Below the pieces are notes generated by a model, which saw nothing but the letters and a program-made list of their open reading frames with translations, was not told where the DNA came from and ran no database searches. DNA of 64,000 nucleotides from Pseudocercospora fijiensis CIRAD86 (lineage: Eukaryota > Ascomycota > Dothideomycetes > Mycosphaerellales > Mycosphaerellaceae): contig NW_006921532.1 of NCBI RefSeq assembly GCF_000340215.1, positions 7,871,735 to 7,935,734 of the forward strand, written 5' to 3'. Position numbers and translations under genes: made by a program. Below are positions 44,905 to 55,879 of this stretch, piece after piece (within the stretch, counting starts at the first letter, position 1; each line of letters starts with the position of its first letter).

Positions 44905-45967
44905 TTAGCACTCGTACCAAAGATTCGAAATTTTCGCACTACTGTGGGTGATCGATGATCGATTTGATGATCTGCAGTTACAAGCAGGAAGCGTGAGCGT
45001 GTCTGAAGCTCCGACTCCCCTCTGGTTGTTCGTTATCGATAGGCACATCGACTCTACTAGTGTGTACTTCAGATCTGTGATCGCAGTCCCCTGCGCTCTG
45101 CAAGCGAGACGCTCTTCACCCTGATGAGCCCGTTGCTCGGTTCCGTAGACGGACTGCTGTCCGCTCCTGGAACGAACGCCAATCACAGTACCAGGACGAC
45201 AACCTACAGGAATGGCGGCTGCAAGCTACGATGAAAGTGATTTGTGATGCTCGGAATGACCGAGCAGAGATTTTACGACGGCCTCATCAGTGCTGTCTCC
45301 TCTTCGTATCGTATAAGATTGGCATGACTGGTTACGGAGCTGGTACGTGAGGGGTCGTCCAAGAGTCAACAGAATTGCAGCTGTGCTGTGAGGCTCTCTA
45401 TTTATTCTAGCTGGAGCGGGGACTGGTTGTCGATAGCTTGCAAGAGCTCGACCGCCTCCGCAATGCATCCCCCAGGCCTACGTACGCGGGCGCTGGGCAA
45501 CTGATGATGATTCGCCAAATGAAGATATCATATTGCTATCCGAGCATTCGCGGCTGGGACTGGTTTCTGAATCTCCAGCAGCGTTGAGAAAATACCGTTG
45601 ATCTTGGAATGGAGGTCCAGAATTGCCCTGGGCCATTAGAGACATGTTTGATAGCAGCGGAGGTGTCGGCGGTTAGTGATGTGATGCTCTGACCAATTCG
45701 CGACTTGCGCTTGGAGCTGTCTACCTCACGGCAGAAAAGCTTGGACTGGGTCGGAGGTAGAGCCGTTGTGTCGTCGGGGGGGAACGATGATGTGTTGCCA
45801 ACTTTCGGCACTGCGTCCTGATTCTCAGAAGACAGTGATGTCATGATCATTCTAGCTTGCCCAAATTTGCGGCGCCGTAGAAAGCCGACATGGTCCAAGA
45901 CAGAAGCGGCCTGGTGTGTTTCCCGAAGTAGCGATGTTAGACACAACATCACAAGGTTCGTGTACAC
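44905..45967 (-). pseudogene. Possible gene remnant next to the hAT element
   Basis: Three minus-strand open stretches (45,536-45,967, 45,226-45,468 and 44,905-45,186) follow each other in gene-like order. The first begins MYTNLVMLCLTSLLRETHQ and contains a Ser/Thr-rich part; the next ends with GDSTDEAVVKSLLGHSEHHK. I cannot identify a family or a convincing set of introns that joins them. It could be a decayed or orphan gene whose 5' end lies close to the transposon insertion. Weak call. Confidence 0.2.
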
Positions 45968-46006
45968 GGTGATATCACGGTGTGTACGACCTATATTGGC
46001 GCCGGT

Positions 46007-48963
46007 CTTATAAACACAAATGTGAATAACCGAATGTGGTTATAATGGCTTAGAATGGCTAGTTTGGTCGCTTTAGTGCTTAGTAGCTAGCTAGTACCCT
46101 TAGTCGATATACTAGCGCTATAGAGATTTCTTTATACCCTTGTCTATACTATATTGCTAACGCGCCTACTCGCGACTTTTCGTATTATAATAGCGTTTAT
46201 AAGCAATACTATATACAAAAGTAATAGTTATAGAAAGGCAATAGAGCCTATTAGATATAAACCTAATCTACTATAGGGAAATTACGAATACCGACGAGAA
46301 CTCGGCGGTAAGACTATAGCGATTGCGGACAAATAAGACCGTACTAGAAGGCATATAATATAGGCAATTTTGTAGTAGAATACATATAGATAGACTATTA
46401 GTTTCCTCCTCTTTTATTAATCCCTTTAGCTTTAATCTACTACTAAATACTCTATCGTTTTTACTATATCCGATAACGCCTCGAGCTAGCAATCGCTGCT
46501 TGCTACCCTTAGCAGTCTACTAACAACTACTCTAACTCGTTATATATTTAGCAAGCGGAAGCGTATAGAAGACCCTTACTAGCGTAAGGTAATAAGAGAC
46601 CGCTCGAATAGCAAATTCTATACTATTGCTAAGTATAACTATTATAGTAAGTCTTAGACGTCGAATAAGCGCTCGAGAGTTATTAAACACCTATTAAAGT
46701 GTTAGTTCTTGCTAGAGTCGCTATAGAAGACTTATTAACCTTATCTATTGCTAGAAGTAGTAGAAACCGAGGCGCTAGAACCTATTCTAGCGCTTATAGG
46801 TAATAATAATATTAAGGAAATCCCTCGTCCTACTCGTAAGAAGGTGCTACTACTAAGGTTAGGCTTTGTCGACGAGATAACTTCTAATAAGTACAATGCC
46901 CTCTACGAGTTAGTAACTAAGTAGGTATTTGCCTCTAGTAGTCTATTAAGTACGATAGAGTATCTAGCCTTTATAAGATAGATAAAGAGGATAAGACCGG
47001 CCTTTAAACTACTAACTCGCTATTAGCTTAGATACGTATACCTACCTCGCCTCTATATACGGCTATATCGTAAGATAATAGTAGAGGTTAATAGAAGTGC
47101 GCGGCTCTATATCGTATCGGATAGATAGTCGGATCGAGCGCATCGTTTAGTCGTTAATTATCTCGCAGTTACGCCTCGAGCGGCGTAGTTTATAAAGTCC
47201 GAGCTTACTAGCGCGATAAGGAGTAATGCCTCTTATTATGCTAAAGGCCTTCTCGAGATTATCGACTAGTTTCCGGTAGGCAAGGTAGTTAGTATAGTTG
47301 CTAATAATATATTAGTAATAAAGGCGGCTACGGAAGAGGTATATTTCGAAGATTAGAGGTTAGAAATAGTTCCTCCGGCAAGCCCCGACTAACTAATAGA
47401 TAAGCGCTAATAAGACTTAGTACGTACGGTAGCATCCGACGCTAATCCGATTAGGATATGCCTCCTATTTTACTTAGCTTCTAGTTAGGGACCTTCATTT
47501 AGTAACAACTAGTATTACAAGGCTTAGAACGATTATTAACGACGCTAAATCTATCGTAGAATACTTTAAGTATATATAGCTACCTTTTAAGATACTACTA
47601 GACATATTAAAAGGCAAAGTACGGCATTTCTAGGTCCCTAGAGGTGTCCGCTAGCAAGCCGACTTATACTGCGCTTAAAGCGTACTTATTAATAAATACT
47701 AGATTAAAGACCTCCGAGCTAACTATAAATAACGCCTCTTCTATAGATCGACTAATGTATAGCAGCAGAGTTAGCTAGAGATATATAATATCTTCGAAGA
47801 AGGCTCGTTCTAGCGTAATCTATAAGGGTAAGTGCTAAAGCCGAGTTTTACGTACTAACTAACTTCCGTTAGCTATTGCGACTTAATAGAGCTATTCCTA
47901 AAGGTTACTATTGCCTTAGAGTTAGACAGACTAAAGCTATTACACGTATATAGCAACTAGCGCTAGCTTATAAATGCTATAATCGACAAGGCTCTAAATC
48001 TCGTTTTAAATAAGGAAATAGAGATATATATAGAAAGGCGGTAGGAGGCACTATAAGTTCTTTAACTATAGAACCCTCTAGCGGACTAACAACGCTATTA
48101 GTTATTAGCCTATTATGCTAATTGCCTATTTAGCTAATGTTTCCGAGCGCTCCGACCCTAAGAAGCAGTTTATACTAATTAATAACGACGAAGTCAAATC
48201 CCTTACCCCCTTCCTTATCGAGTACTATACTAAGTAGCAACGCATGTCCGCTACCTATCTAGACTATAACGAGTTAAGAGATAAGATTAATGTACGCGCT
48301 AGACAACTTCTAAACGATATCTTTATACTTAGAAGCCGACAAAGTCTATTTAGTAACCCCGTTATATAGGCAGCTAGAAAGAGCTAGATACCGTTACTAT
48401 AGTAGGCTAATAACTTCCGAGACTCGTACCCTAAGCTTACTAACCTCTATATGCTAGCCTTGTCTCTTTATCTAACAACCGGTACTACTAAGCGCAACTA
48501 GTCTGCTTTTAGCTTTATTTAAAGCCTTAAGCGTAATAGATTAAGCTACGAAGTACTCGAGAAGTTAGTCTTTATCTACTAGAATCTATATATTAAGTAT
48601 AACCTAGACGATAGTAAGCTTATAGACGACAGTTACGTAGATCTATAGAATATACTAAAGGAAGTATTTAAGCTATAAAGCGACTTCGAATATACTCGCA
48701 ATAGCAGTAGTAATATAGATAATATAGACGACGATAGCAACGTTGTCGACCTTACTACCGATAGCAATAGTTAGTAGAATAGCTAGTAGAACAACTAGTA
48801 GCTAGTAGGGCTGTTTATATACTAAGATTGTTACTATTTACGCTCTATATTCTTATTTCCTTTATTGTTTTATTTTGTATAGGATACGCTATAATAACTA
48901 GATCTATCTACTAATTAATCTATGTCTCGTATATATTTATAAGGTATATACGGTGTTTATAAG
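46007..48963 (+). mobile_element. RIP-damaged hAT-superfamily DNA transposon (DUF659 type)
   Basis: An 11-bp inverted repeat, CTTATAAACAC at 46,007-46,017 and GTGTTTATAAG at 48,953-48,963, brackets about 3 kb of TpA-rich, TAG-laden sequence encoding a hAT-type transposase. The right end extended outwards reads CTGGGCTTATAAACAC on the minus strand, in keeping with hAT termini. I could not find a matching 8-bp target duplication, so the exact ends are tentative. Confidence 0.6.
46850..48745 (+). pseudogene. hAT/DUF659 transposase, RIP-inactivated
   Basis: A DUF659-like block (about 46,970-47,350) reads KRIRPAFKLLTRY, then LYIVSDR*SDRAHRLVVNYLAVT and PVGKVVSIVANNILVIKAA, where the family has a D-N pair (D changed to N here). 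The C-terminal hAT dimerisation region (about 48,420-48,640) reads TTKRN*SAFSFI*SLKRNRLSYEVLEKLVFIY*NL, matching the ERNWSxFSxIHSKKRNRL pattern with Trp and His/Gln codons turned into TAG or Tyr. An acidic Asn/Asp-rich tail follows. Inactive. Confidence 0.7.
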
Positions 48964-49262
48964 CCCAGAAATTAAACGCACCGTAATTCTATATCTCTAT
49001 TCCGAAGTATGTATGCACCTCGATTAAGCTTAGATCCCCTAAACGAAGTCCGTAGTTAAGTCCGTAGAACTGCTATATAAGATCTAGAGGATCTGGTTAG
49101 TCGAATCCGCTTTGCATAAGTTAGCACAGACGTATTTTGTATAAGAACTCTACTAGAATCCTAGTTTTGCCGACGAACGCTCCGAGGCAACGAGTTTTTA
49201 CAGGGGATATCCCTAAGCTCGCAGTCGCCCACTCATTATTATTGTAGATACTATACATACAG
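48964..49262. other. Partly RIP-affected flank right of the hAT element
   Basis: TpA-rich but less damaged than the transposon. It contains the mutated copy of a 48-bp duplication (49,133-49,180). No gene seen. Confidence 0.45.
49133..49180 (+). repeat. 48-bp direct duplication, mutated copy
   Basis: Shares TTTTGTAT and CCTAGTTTTGCCGACGAACGC with 50,038-50,085. Between these anchors most differences are C-to-T or G-to-A relative to the other copy (for example TATGAGG to TATAAGA), as expected if this copy was hit by RIP. Confidence 0.65.
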
Positions 49263-50037
49263 CCTTGGAATCCTAACCCTAGATGCTACCTTCCTCATAT
49301 ACATGAAGATAGGGGGTGCGCCGAGACAAGTCATGACGATGATGGTTTTCTCGCTTGATCAAGGTGTGTTGCCTTCTCAAGCCACGTCGCTGCCACGACA
49401 ACCACGCGTCCGCGGCAGTAGTAGCCTGGCAGGCAGGGACAGGTCACAGCAGTACTCCAGGCGATGCAGGGGCACAGCAGAGCAGCCAAGCGAGAGGAAT
49501 GTTTGTTTTCAAAGGGCCGCGGAGCGTGGCTGACAGCGTGCGGATCATCATCATGGTGTCGAGTGATGATGAGGCAGATCGAACGATGATGTGGCGGGAT
49601 CGAAGAAAAGGGGACTCATCGAGGGTAAGCTGCGCACGTTTTCACGGCCCGCTGCACGGCATGCATCCAAGCAGGGTCATCGACGCCTGTGTGCCTGACA
49701 GGGGGCGCGAGTGGCTCAACTCGCGTCCAGCGTTTCGTGTGGTGCGGCTGTCATGCCGGACGATGCGATGCGTGTGTGACGTTTCGCGGAGAAGGACCGG
49801 AGGAGGAGGGAGGGCAGGCGCGACTCAAGAGGCCTGCTCGGATGCAAGCCACCAAGCGTGAAGAGTCGTGAGAATAGGATGATGGAGCGCGCCATCAGTG
49901 TGGGCGTGAGATTGCGTCGCGCGAACAGGATCGGACTGCAGCAGGCGAATCGCGGGCGCAATAATGAAGAGTGGCAGCAGCAGGCCCAAAGCGCTCGGGG
50001 CTGCTTGTGCTTGCTTAAGCGGATTCTAGGGTGCACG

Positions 50038-50085
50038 GATTTTGTATGAGGAATCCACCCGAGTCCTAGTTTTGCCGACGAACGC
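50038..50085 (+). repeat. 48-bp direct duplication, unmutated copy
   Basis: The reference copy of the duplication whose RIP-altered partner lies at 49,133-49,180, about 900 bp upstream. Confidence 0.65.
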
Positions 50086-50930
50086 CGACCACGTACGAAG
50101 ATATACAGGGCATAGCAGCAACGGGCAGAGGTCAGCTGGCGGTAGGGCAGGCCAGGCTAGGGCAGGTGAGTGAGTGTGAGTGCCTGTCAGCGGCAAGCCA
50201 CACGCGATGGCTTGGCAAAGGGTACAGTAGATTTGCTGGCAGCGAGGCGGTCAGTTGTACGACGATGCCTTCACGCAGCAGTCGAGCGCGGTGTCGGCGT
50301 GTCGCGGCGTCGCAGACATGCAAGGAAGCACTTGGAAGTCGCTGTGAAGAGAGGCTTGGCGCACTCGAGGCGTGCACTGTGCAGCTTGCACCTCGTCGGC
50401 GGATCGTCGATTGCGAACGCTGCCGTCGCGTTAGGTTGGCTAGCGGCAGTGAGCGAGCGGGGCTCGGGAAATAAGGTTGTCCCGTCGCGAGCTTCAGACA
50501 TCTTCCCAATCCCACTTTCCATCGTCAGCCATCTGGCATCTGTCCCAAGGACGCGCTCGCAGTCGATGTGTGCGGGTGCGGGTGCGTGTGCATTTGCATT
50601 TAAGCCTGTCAAATCTGGCACCGTCCGTCAGGGTCTCTGCCTGACCTCGCCCTGCAACGCTCGCTCGCCTCGGCCGCCTGCTGGGATGGTGAACATTGCA
50701 CTCGACGCTGCCGCCGCTCTGTAACCTTCGTGCCGTCCTGTGCCTCGTTCTCTTAAGAAACCCGTCTGCCGCGCCGCTCCCCTCGCACCTCCTGCCTGTC
50801 CCGTCCTGTCCTGTCCTGGTTCATCTGCCAAAGCTCTCTGCCTCTGCCTCTGCCACTGCCACTGCCACATCGCCAGCGCCTCACCTCACCTCACTTCTGC
50901 TACTACCTACGCTTGCTATCGAGAGCCACA

Positions 50931-50970
50931 CACACACACACACCACCACCACCACCACCACCACCACCAC
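50931..50970 (+). repeat. CA/CAC microsatellite
   Basis: A run of CA dinucleotides passes directly into about nine CAC trinucleotides in the leader of the C2H2 gene. Confidence 0.9.
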
Positions 50971-51163
50971 ACCAACATCTGGAGTGCAGCCTCGTCGACC
51001 AAACAGCGCCGTCACCACAGCCTGATCCATCAATCGCTGCTGACACCACGCGTCGACACGCCTCCACGCGCATCGCATCGCATCAACGCTCGCCTTGCAC
51101 GTGCAGCCACCGCTTTGCCCGTCCAATTCACTCCAGAAGCAACTCGAAGCTGGCTCACACATA

Positions 51164-52455
51164 ATGGACGGTAGAAACTGCACCGGCCGCAAAATATCAC
51201 TACTCAACGACAGTGGTGACGCAGTCGCCGTGCCCTCCAAGATCCAACTTCCATACCTGACTGCGCATTCTCGAGCCTCGAGCTGCACTTCCACGCCCAG
51301 CCTTTCCCCACAAACGCCGCAGCTGGTACGAAGCAGTTCGAGCGACTCGGCTGCTCTCTCCACTCCCTCGCCTCTCACTCCGTCCTTCAACACCTTCGAC
51401 ACCGCTGCCCAGCAATACTTGCCGCCCAAGCCACTCCACCAACAGCCGCAGAATCACCACCCCACCCAGCATCACCAGCACTACTACCTGCACAACCACT
51501 CCTACGCGAAGATGGACGACCCAAACGCCTCCATGTATCCCCCGATTCCCGATGCGACCGGCGCAATGCCGTCAGCTTATCCAATGCCGCCGCAGATGCT
51601 TCAGCAACAGCCCATGCCGCAACCGCCGAACCCTGGCCAAGCTTTTCGCGCCTCAACCTCCCCATCCTCAGAGCCCTCGAGAGTCTCCAATGCCTCGGCG
51701 CAATCCAACGCCAAGGCACCACCTCAGAAGAAGAACCAGTACCCATGTCCGATGGCGAAGCAGGTGGGATGCACCGACTTTTTCACAACTTCCGTTCCTA
51801 GTGTCNNNNNNNNNNNNNNNNNNNNNNNNNNNNNNNNNNNNNNNNNNNNNNNNNNNNNNNNNNNNNNNNNNNNNNNNNNNNNNNNNNNNNNNNNNNNNNN
51901 NNNNNNNNNNNNNNNNNNNNNNNNNNNNNNNNNNNNNNNNNNNNNNNNNNNNNGAAGCCGACCAAGGCATCTGCCAAGAAGACGACCGTCAAGAACGAGC
52001 CCGCGCTTGAAGCTGCCGTCCAGCAACAACTCGCCGAGCAGACACAGGCCGAGCAGGCCCAACAGGTCGCTCGCGCAGTCGAGCAAGTCCAAGTCCAGCC
52101 ACCGGCAGTCCAGCCCCTTCCTGCTGACCAGCCGATGCTCATGCCCGTGCCCGTTGGACCATATTTTCTCGGCAGTCTGGACACAGGCCCAGTCCCAGCT
52201 CTTCCAATGGCTCCTGACCTTGCCATACGACCACCGCTCCAGCGATCACAATACGCTTCGTCATTGGATTACGTGGCACCTACTGCGGCAATGGTCGACC
52301 CAGATGCAATCAACTACAACTACCCCTCCCCAGGCCTCTCTAATGGACTGCATAGCTTGGCTTTGGCGGCAGATGAGCATCGTCGCCATTCTGAAGAGAA
52401 GTTGACTGCCCGATCTCCCTCCTCGGACACGAGCTCAGACTCAAAAACGCCGTAG
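51164..52455 (+). CDS. C2H2 zinc-finger transcription factor (finger region lost in assembly gap)
   Basis: Starts MDGRNCTGRKISLLND; the first about 200 residues are rich in Pro, Gln, Ser and His (QQPQNHHPTQHHQHYY), as in fungal regulator activation regions. The first half of a zinc finger is visible just before the gap: YPCPMAKQVGCTDFFTTS, the Cys pair of a C2H2 finger. After the gap the frame resumes with KPTKASAKKTTVKNEPA, a Gln/Glu/Ala coiled stretch and a Ser/Thr-rich C-terminus ending at the TAG at 52,453-52,455. The two halves are in different frames for the stated gap length, and 148 bases would not hold the missing fingers, so the gap size is wrong or an intron lies in it. It resembles FlbC-like conidiation regulators with CPxxxxxGCxDxFTTS fingers, a weak match. 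Confidence 0.75.
51806..51953. other. Assembly gap (148 N) inside the C2H2 gene
   Basis: Unresolved bases that remove most of the zinc-finger DNA-binding domain. The flanking reading frames do not match across the stated length. Confidence 0.99.
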
Positions 52456-54488
52456 CGGCTGCCTTTCGCCCGGTTCGGCCCTACTAGCCGACTGGATCAC
52501 CGTCACTTTCCCTCAGGTTGAGCAACAGGAATGTTTTCAAGCAATATACCCCAAACACTGTTTTTCGAAAGATGCCGCAACAAGCAAGATAATGGGCGAC
52601 ACGGCCTGGCGTCTCCTCTCAGCAGAGATGCAAGGATTTCTCCTGGTTCGAGAACATGAACGTGTGCCGTCGAAGATTAGTTGGAGGAACAAAACAAGCG
52701 GACTACAGCAGTCGCGCAGCTTGCGAAGATAGTTTATGTTTTGACGAAGCCCACTCTGCTACGATAGCTTGAGAGAGGGACAGGCAATCAGCACAGGATG
52801 CTTGGTAGAGGCGAATTTGGGCCACCAACGAGAGAAAGTCGCCTTGAGTCTTTAGTGCGAGAGTATTGCGATTCGCGAGTTACAAAGAAGATACACAGCG
52901 CAAACGCAAAGCGCAATTAGGTACAGATCTACCTAACACCTGAATAACAATGCAAACAGTCATGCAATTGCAACCAACATCACTTTTTTCTACGCTCATT
53001 CAAATTTTCATACTGTCCTAATAAGCTTGACTGTGCTGTCGAGGAGCCTGGGAGGAGGAGGTGAGCTCGACTCGACTTGACGTAACTAACTTACAAGGAA
53101 AGCTCGCGCGGATCCTGCCTGGTTGGTATTGGGACAGGACCCTCTACCTCAAGCTCTTGCTGATCACATTATTCTCTCGTCTAACCAGACCCGATAACAA
53201 AGCTCCAAGAACCAGGTATGAACAACGCTATGTACAAGTCCAGTAGTAGTACAAAATCGAGAATTGATTCTTAAGACATCTGTTTCTAATAAATCGTTCG
53301 TTGAAAACGTATCGTGCGGTTACGAATAATTGAAGACCTACTGTATGTATCATCTCGACCTATGTCGATATGTGGATCGGAGATGGGGAGGGAGGTAGGT
53401 GACTTTTTTTTTTAGACCTGTTCTTGTTCCTGTCCTGTTCCTGTCCTGTCCCTGACTTCTAAACAACAACCACATCACGCAGGTCCCATACATACATACT
53501 TGCATGCATGCATGCATTATTGGCGGATTTCTTTGTGCATGACAACACGGACTCACGAGAAATGATGGCAAAAAGACGGGAACTTGCTGGCCGCAAAGGA
53601 TTTCGACTCGGTCTTGCATGGCGGGTTTCTTCTTTCGTGAAGATGCGAAAAGTGGGGGGGAGAGTTACATGTGCTGAATCAGCCACTTTCGTCGTTGCAA
53701 TTCATCGACGACTCAGTCGGAACAGAGGAAGACACATGGGGTCACGCGGACTTCGCGAAAAAAACCGTTGAGGACGTAATTTGGAATTTGGAAATAATGC
53801 CATGTGTATACATACCATCATCAAGCTCGTTTTCTCAAGAAGAGTTGCTGTCGACTCGACTGCGGTACCGAAGGATCTGATTGCAGTGCTAGGGTGAAAA
53901 GAAGAGGCAGGGAAATCTTCTGCCGTCTGAGTGAAAGTGTTCATCAGGTACATATCGAGAATGGCAGAAGCATTCCCGAATGTGCCGCTGCAGCAATTGC
54001 AGAATCCCCCAAACTGTCTTCCCACCAATTTGAGCATTGGTTGCAACCAGGTTGGTATTGTTTCTGACTCAGGGCTTTTTGCTTGTGGCGCGCAGCTGGC
54101 TTGAGTCAGCGCTGTAGGAACGCGAACAAGAGATCGGGAGATTCGCTGCATAACCTCCGACCGACATCATGGGAGGAAGCTTGGACTTAGGGGAATTTGT
54201 CCCTCTATAGCTGCCCTCGAGTCAAGGAGCTTTCGACAGGCAAAACTCAATGCCAACCCAACCTCGACAATCAGATCGAGATAGTTGCCCCGGTACAATC
54301 ATAGGAATGAGTTCAGGAGTGAAGGCTTTCGGGCTCATCAGGAACGCGATCCTGCTTGGAATCGAGTGTGAAACACTTTTGTTGGGCCTCCGTCTGGACT
54401 TCCTCCCTCAACCATGTGTGAATCGTGATAGGCTTGATGTGGCATGCCAGGAACGCCGTGGGCTGCGAAATGTTGTCATGCTCACTTC
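52456..54488. other. Intergenic region between C2H2 gene and GPN1
   Basis: About 2 kb of 3' flanks of convergent genes. Contains TGTTCCTGTCCTG repeats near 53,418-53,455 and a (GCAT)n run (CATGCATGCATGCATT) near 53,503-53,518. Open frames up to 149 codons have no recognisable content. Nothing else seen. Confidence 0.5.
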
Positions 54489-55694
54489 TCATCGCTGACT
54501 GCTTCGGATGTAGTCCGCGGCTGTCTTTGCAGCAGCGCTAGCACCTCCAGCTTGCAATGCTGCCTCGTATCGCGCCTTCAGGCCTTCTTCGAAAGCTTGG
54601 TCAATCTCTCCATCCTCATCGTCAGGCTCGTCCGGGTCCACAAGACCAGAGGTGGCCTCTTCATCCTCGTCTGCGTCTTCCAAATCGCTGACAGTCTCTG
54701 GTTCAGACTTCTTCGCGTATTTGCCAGTGCCCTTTGCTTTGGATGAGACCTGCATGTCGTTCATCATTCTGCTGACTTCTTTCTGCTGCAGCTCTTTCTT
54801 CTGCTCTTCAGCTTCAGCGCGCCTTCGCTCAAGCTCGGGCTTGTAGTCTTTCTCGAACTCCTGCCTTTTTTCTTCGATGGCGTGGAAGAAGCCATCGACG
54901 CCGTCGCCTGTCATGGAAGACACGCCTACGACGGATAAATGGTTGTAGAATTCTTCGAGCACCAGGCTCATGCTATTCAGCAGAGGGCCCATGTAGCCTC
55001 CACTTTCACGCTGTTCTTCCTCCTCCTGCTGCACGGCATTTTGGAAAGTCTCGAAGTCACGCATCCACTCCACAGCCTCAGACTCATCCTTCACGTCGGT
55101 CTTGTTAAAGACGAGAATCATGGGCAGCTTTGTCTTGTAGAGAATACTGATTGCGTAGAGCATGTTGGACATGAATGTGCTGGTGTTCTCGGTCGTTCGC
55201 GGGGTGTCGATGATGTATGCGATGACGGTAGGAAAGCTGGATGCGAACGAGGACAGCAGAATGTTACCAGAAGCCGACCAGACGAAGACCTCGATCTGGC
55301 CGGGAGTATCGACGATAATGTGACTCGGCAGTGGTTTGGAGGGTTGCTGTGGCAAGCATCTCTTCTCTAGTATCGACATGACCTGGTCAATCTTGGTGCT
55401 GAACAGATTTAAGCTGGTCAAGATGGCTCCATTCGGCCCAAGATTGTACTGCTTCATGACCTCCTTGTAGTTTACTGAGTCGCGAATGTCGATATTGGAA
55501 TCGAAAGGCACACTTCGCACTGCCGGATCGAGATTGAGCACATACGGCGGCTGCTGCGTCGACGATTCTTGCGACTGCTCGTGAAGATGCGCGTTGATCC
55601 TCTGCATGAAAGTCGTCTTGCCCGAGCCCGCCATTCCCACGCATACAACAGCGACAGGAGGCTTGTCGCCTGCCGATGCACCACTCGACGCCAT
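54489..55694 (-). CDS. NPA3: GPN-loop GTPase 1 (Npa3/XAB1)
   Basis: Single exon, 401 residues, normal for the family. P-loop GMAGSGKTT at about residues 20-28; [19 protein letters not shown] (about 53-71) contains the G2 region; the family-defining GPN loop is in [10 protein letters not shown] (about 83-92); VDTPGQIE is G3; VFNKTD is G4. The C-terminal third is a Glu/Lys-rich helix with an acidic end ([20 protein letters not shown]). GPN1 dimerises with GPN3 and is needed for assembly and nuclear import of RNA polymerase II. Divergent from the CWF19 gene with 185 bp between starts. Confidence 0.95.
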   Translation of the reverse strand: MASSGASAGDKPPVAVVCVGMAGSGKTTFMQRINAHLHEQSQESSTQQPPYVLNLDPAVRSVPFDSNIDIRDSVNYKEVMKQYNLGPNGAILTSLNLFSTKIDQVMSILEKRCLPQQPSKPLPSHIIVDTPGQIEVFVWSASGNILLSSFASSFPTVIAYIIDTPRTTENTSTFMSNMLYAISILYKTKLPMILVFNKTDVKDESEAVEWMRDFETFQNAVQQEEEEQRESGGYMGPLLNSMSLVLEEFYNHLSVVGVSSMTGDGVDGFFHAIEEKRQEFEKDYKPELERRRAEAEEQKKELQQKEVSRMMNDMQVSSKAKGTGKYAKKSEPETVSDLEDADEDEEATSGLVDPDEPDDEDGEIDQAFEEGLKARYEAALQAGGASAAAKTAADYIRSSQR

Positions 55695-55879
55695 CGTTGG
55701 CTGACCTTCTCTCTAATGTGAGGGTGTTGTTGGAGGGAGCAGAGGCAGTTTGCATGTGACAGCGAAAGTGACGTTGGCGGGCAGTCGAAATTTGTTTGGG
55801 CGAGGGTCCGGGTCCAGCAGCAGCTCCATCTCCACCTTCAAGCAAGTGTCTAGGTTGCTGGCAAATCACACGCCCCACG
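55695..55879. promoter_or_regulatory. Short bidirectional promoter of GPN1 and CWF19
   Basis: Only 185 bp lie between the two start codons, so both promoters must overlap here. An in-frame ATG at 55,796 in front of CWF19 reads into unconserved sequence and would shorten the space further; it is not used. Confidence 0.6.

Larger units (their letters stand above)
49263..51163. other. Long GC-rich leader/promoter region of the C2H2 gene
   Basis: 1.9 kb without a supported gene. Holds the second copy of the 48-bp duplication, a CCTGTC repeat (about 50,795-50,820), CTCTGC/CCACTG hexamer runs (about 50,840-50,870) and adjacent (CA)n and (CAC)n microsatellites at about 50,931-50,970. Long open frames on both strands (up to 184 codons) are low-complexity and GC-driven. 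A long 5' leader is common for fungal developmental regulators, so part of this may be transcribed. Confidence 0.5.

Noticed and set aside
46007..48963. An 8-bp hAT target duplication
   Set aside because: The bases outside the 11-bp inverted repeat (GCGCCGGT and CCCAGAAA) do not match, so I did not claim exact ends.
50170..50724. 184-codon plus-strand frame in the C2H2 leader
   Set aside because: Overlapped by equally long frames on the other strand and in other frames; GC-driven, without conserved motifs.
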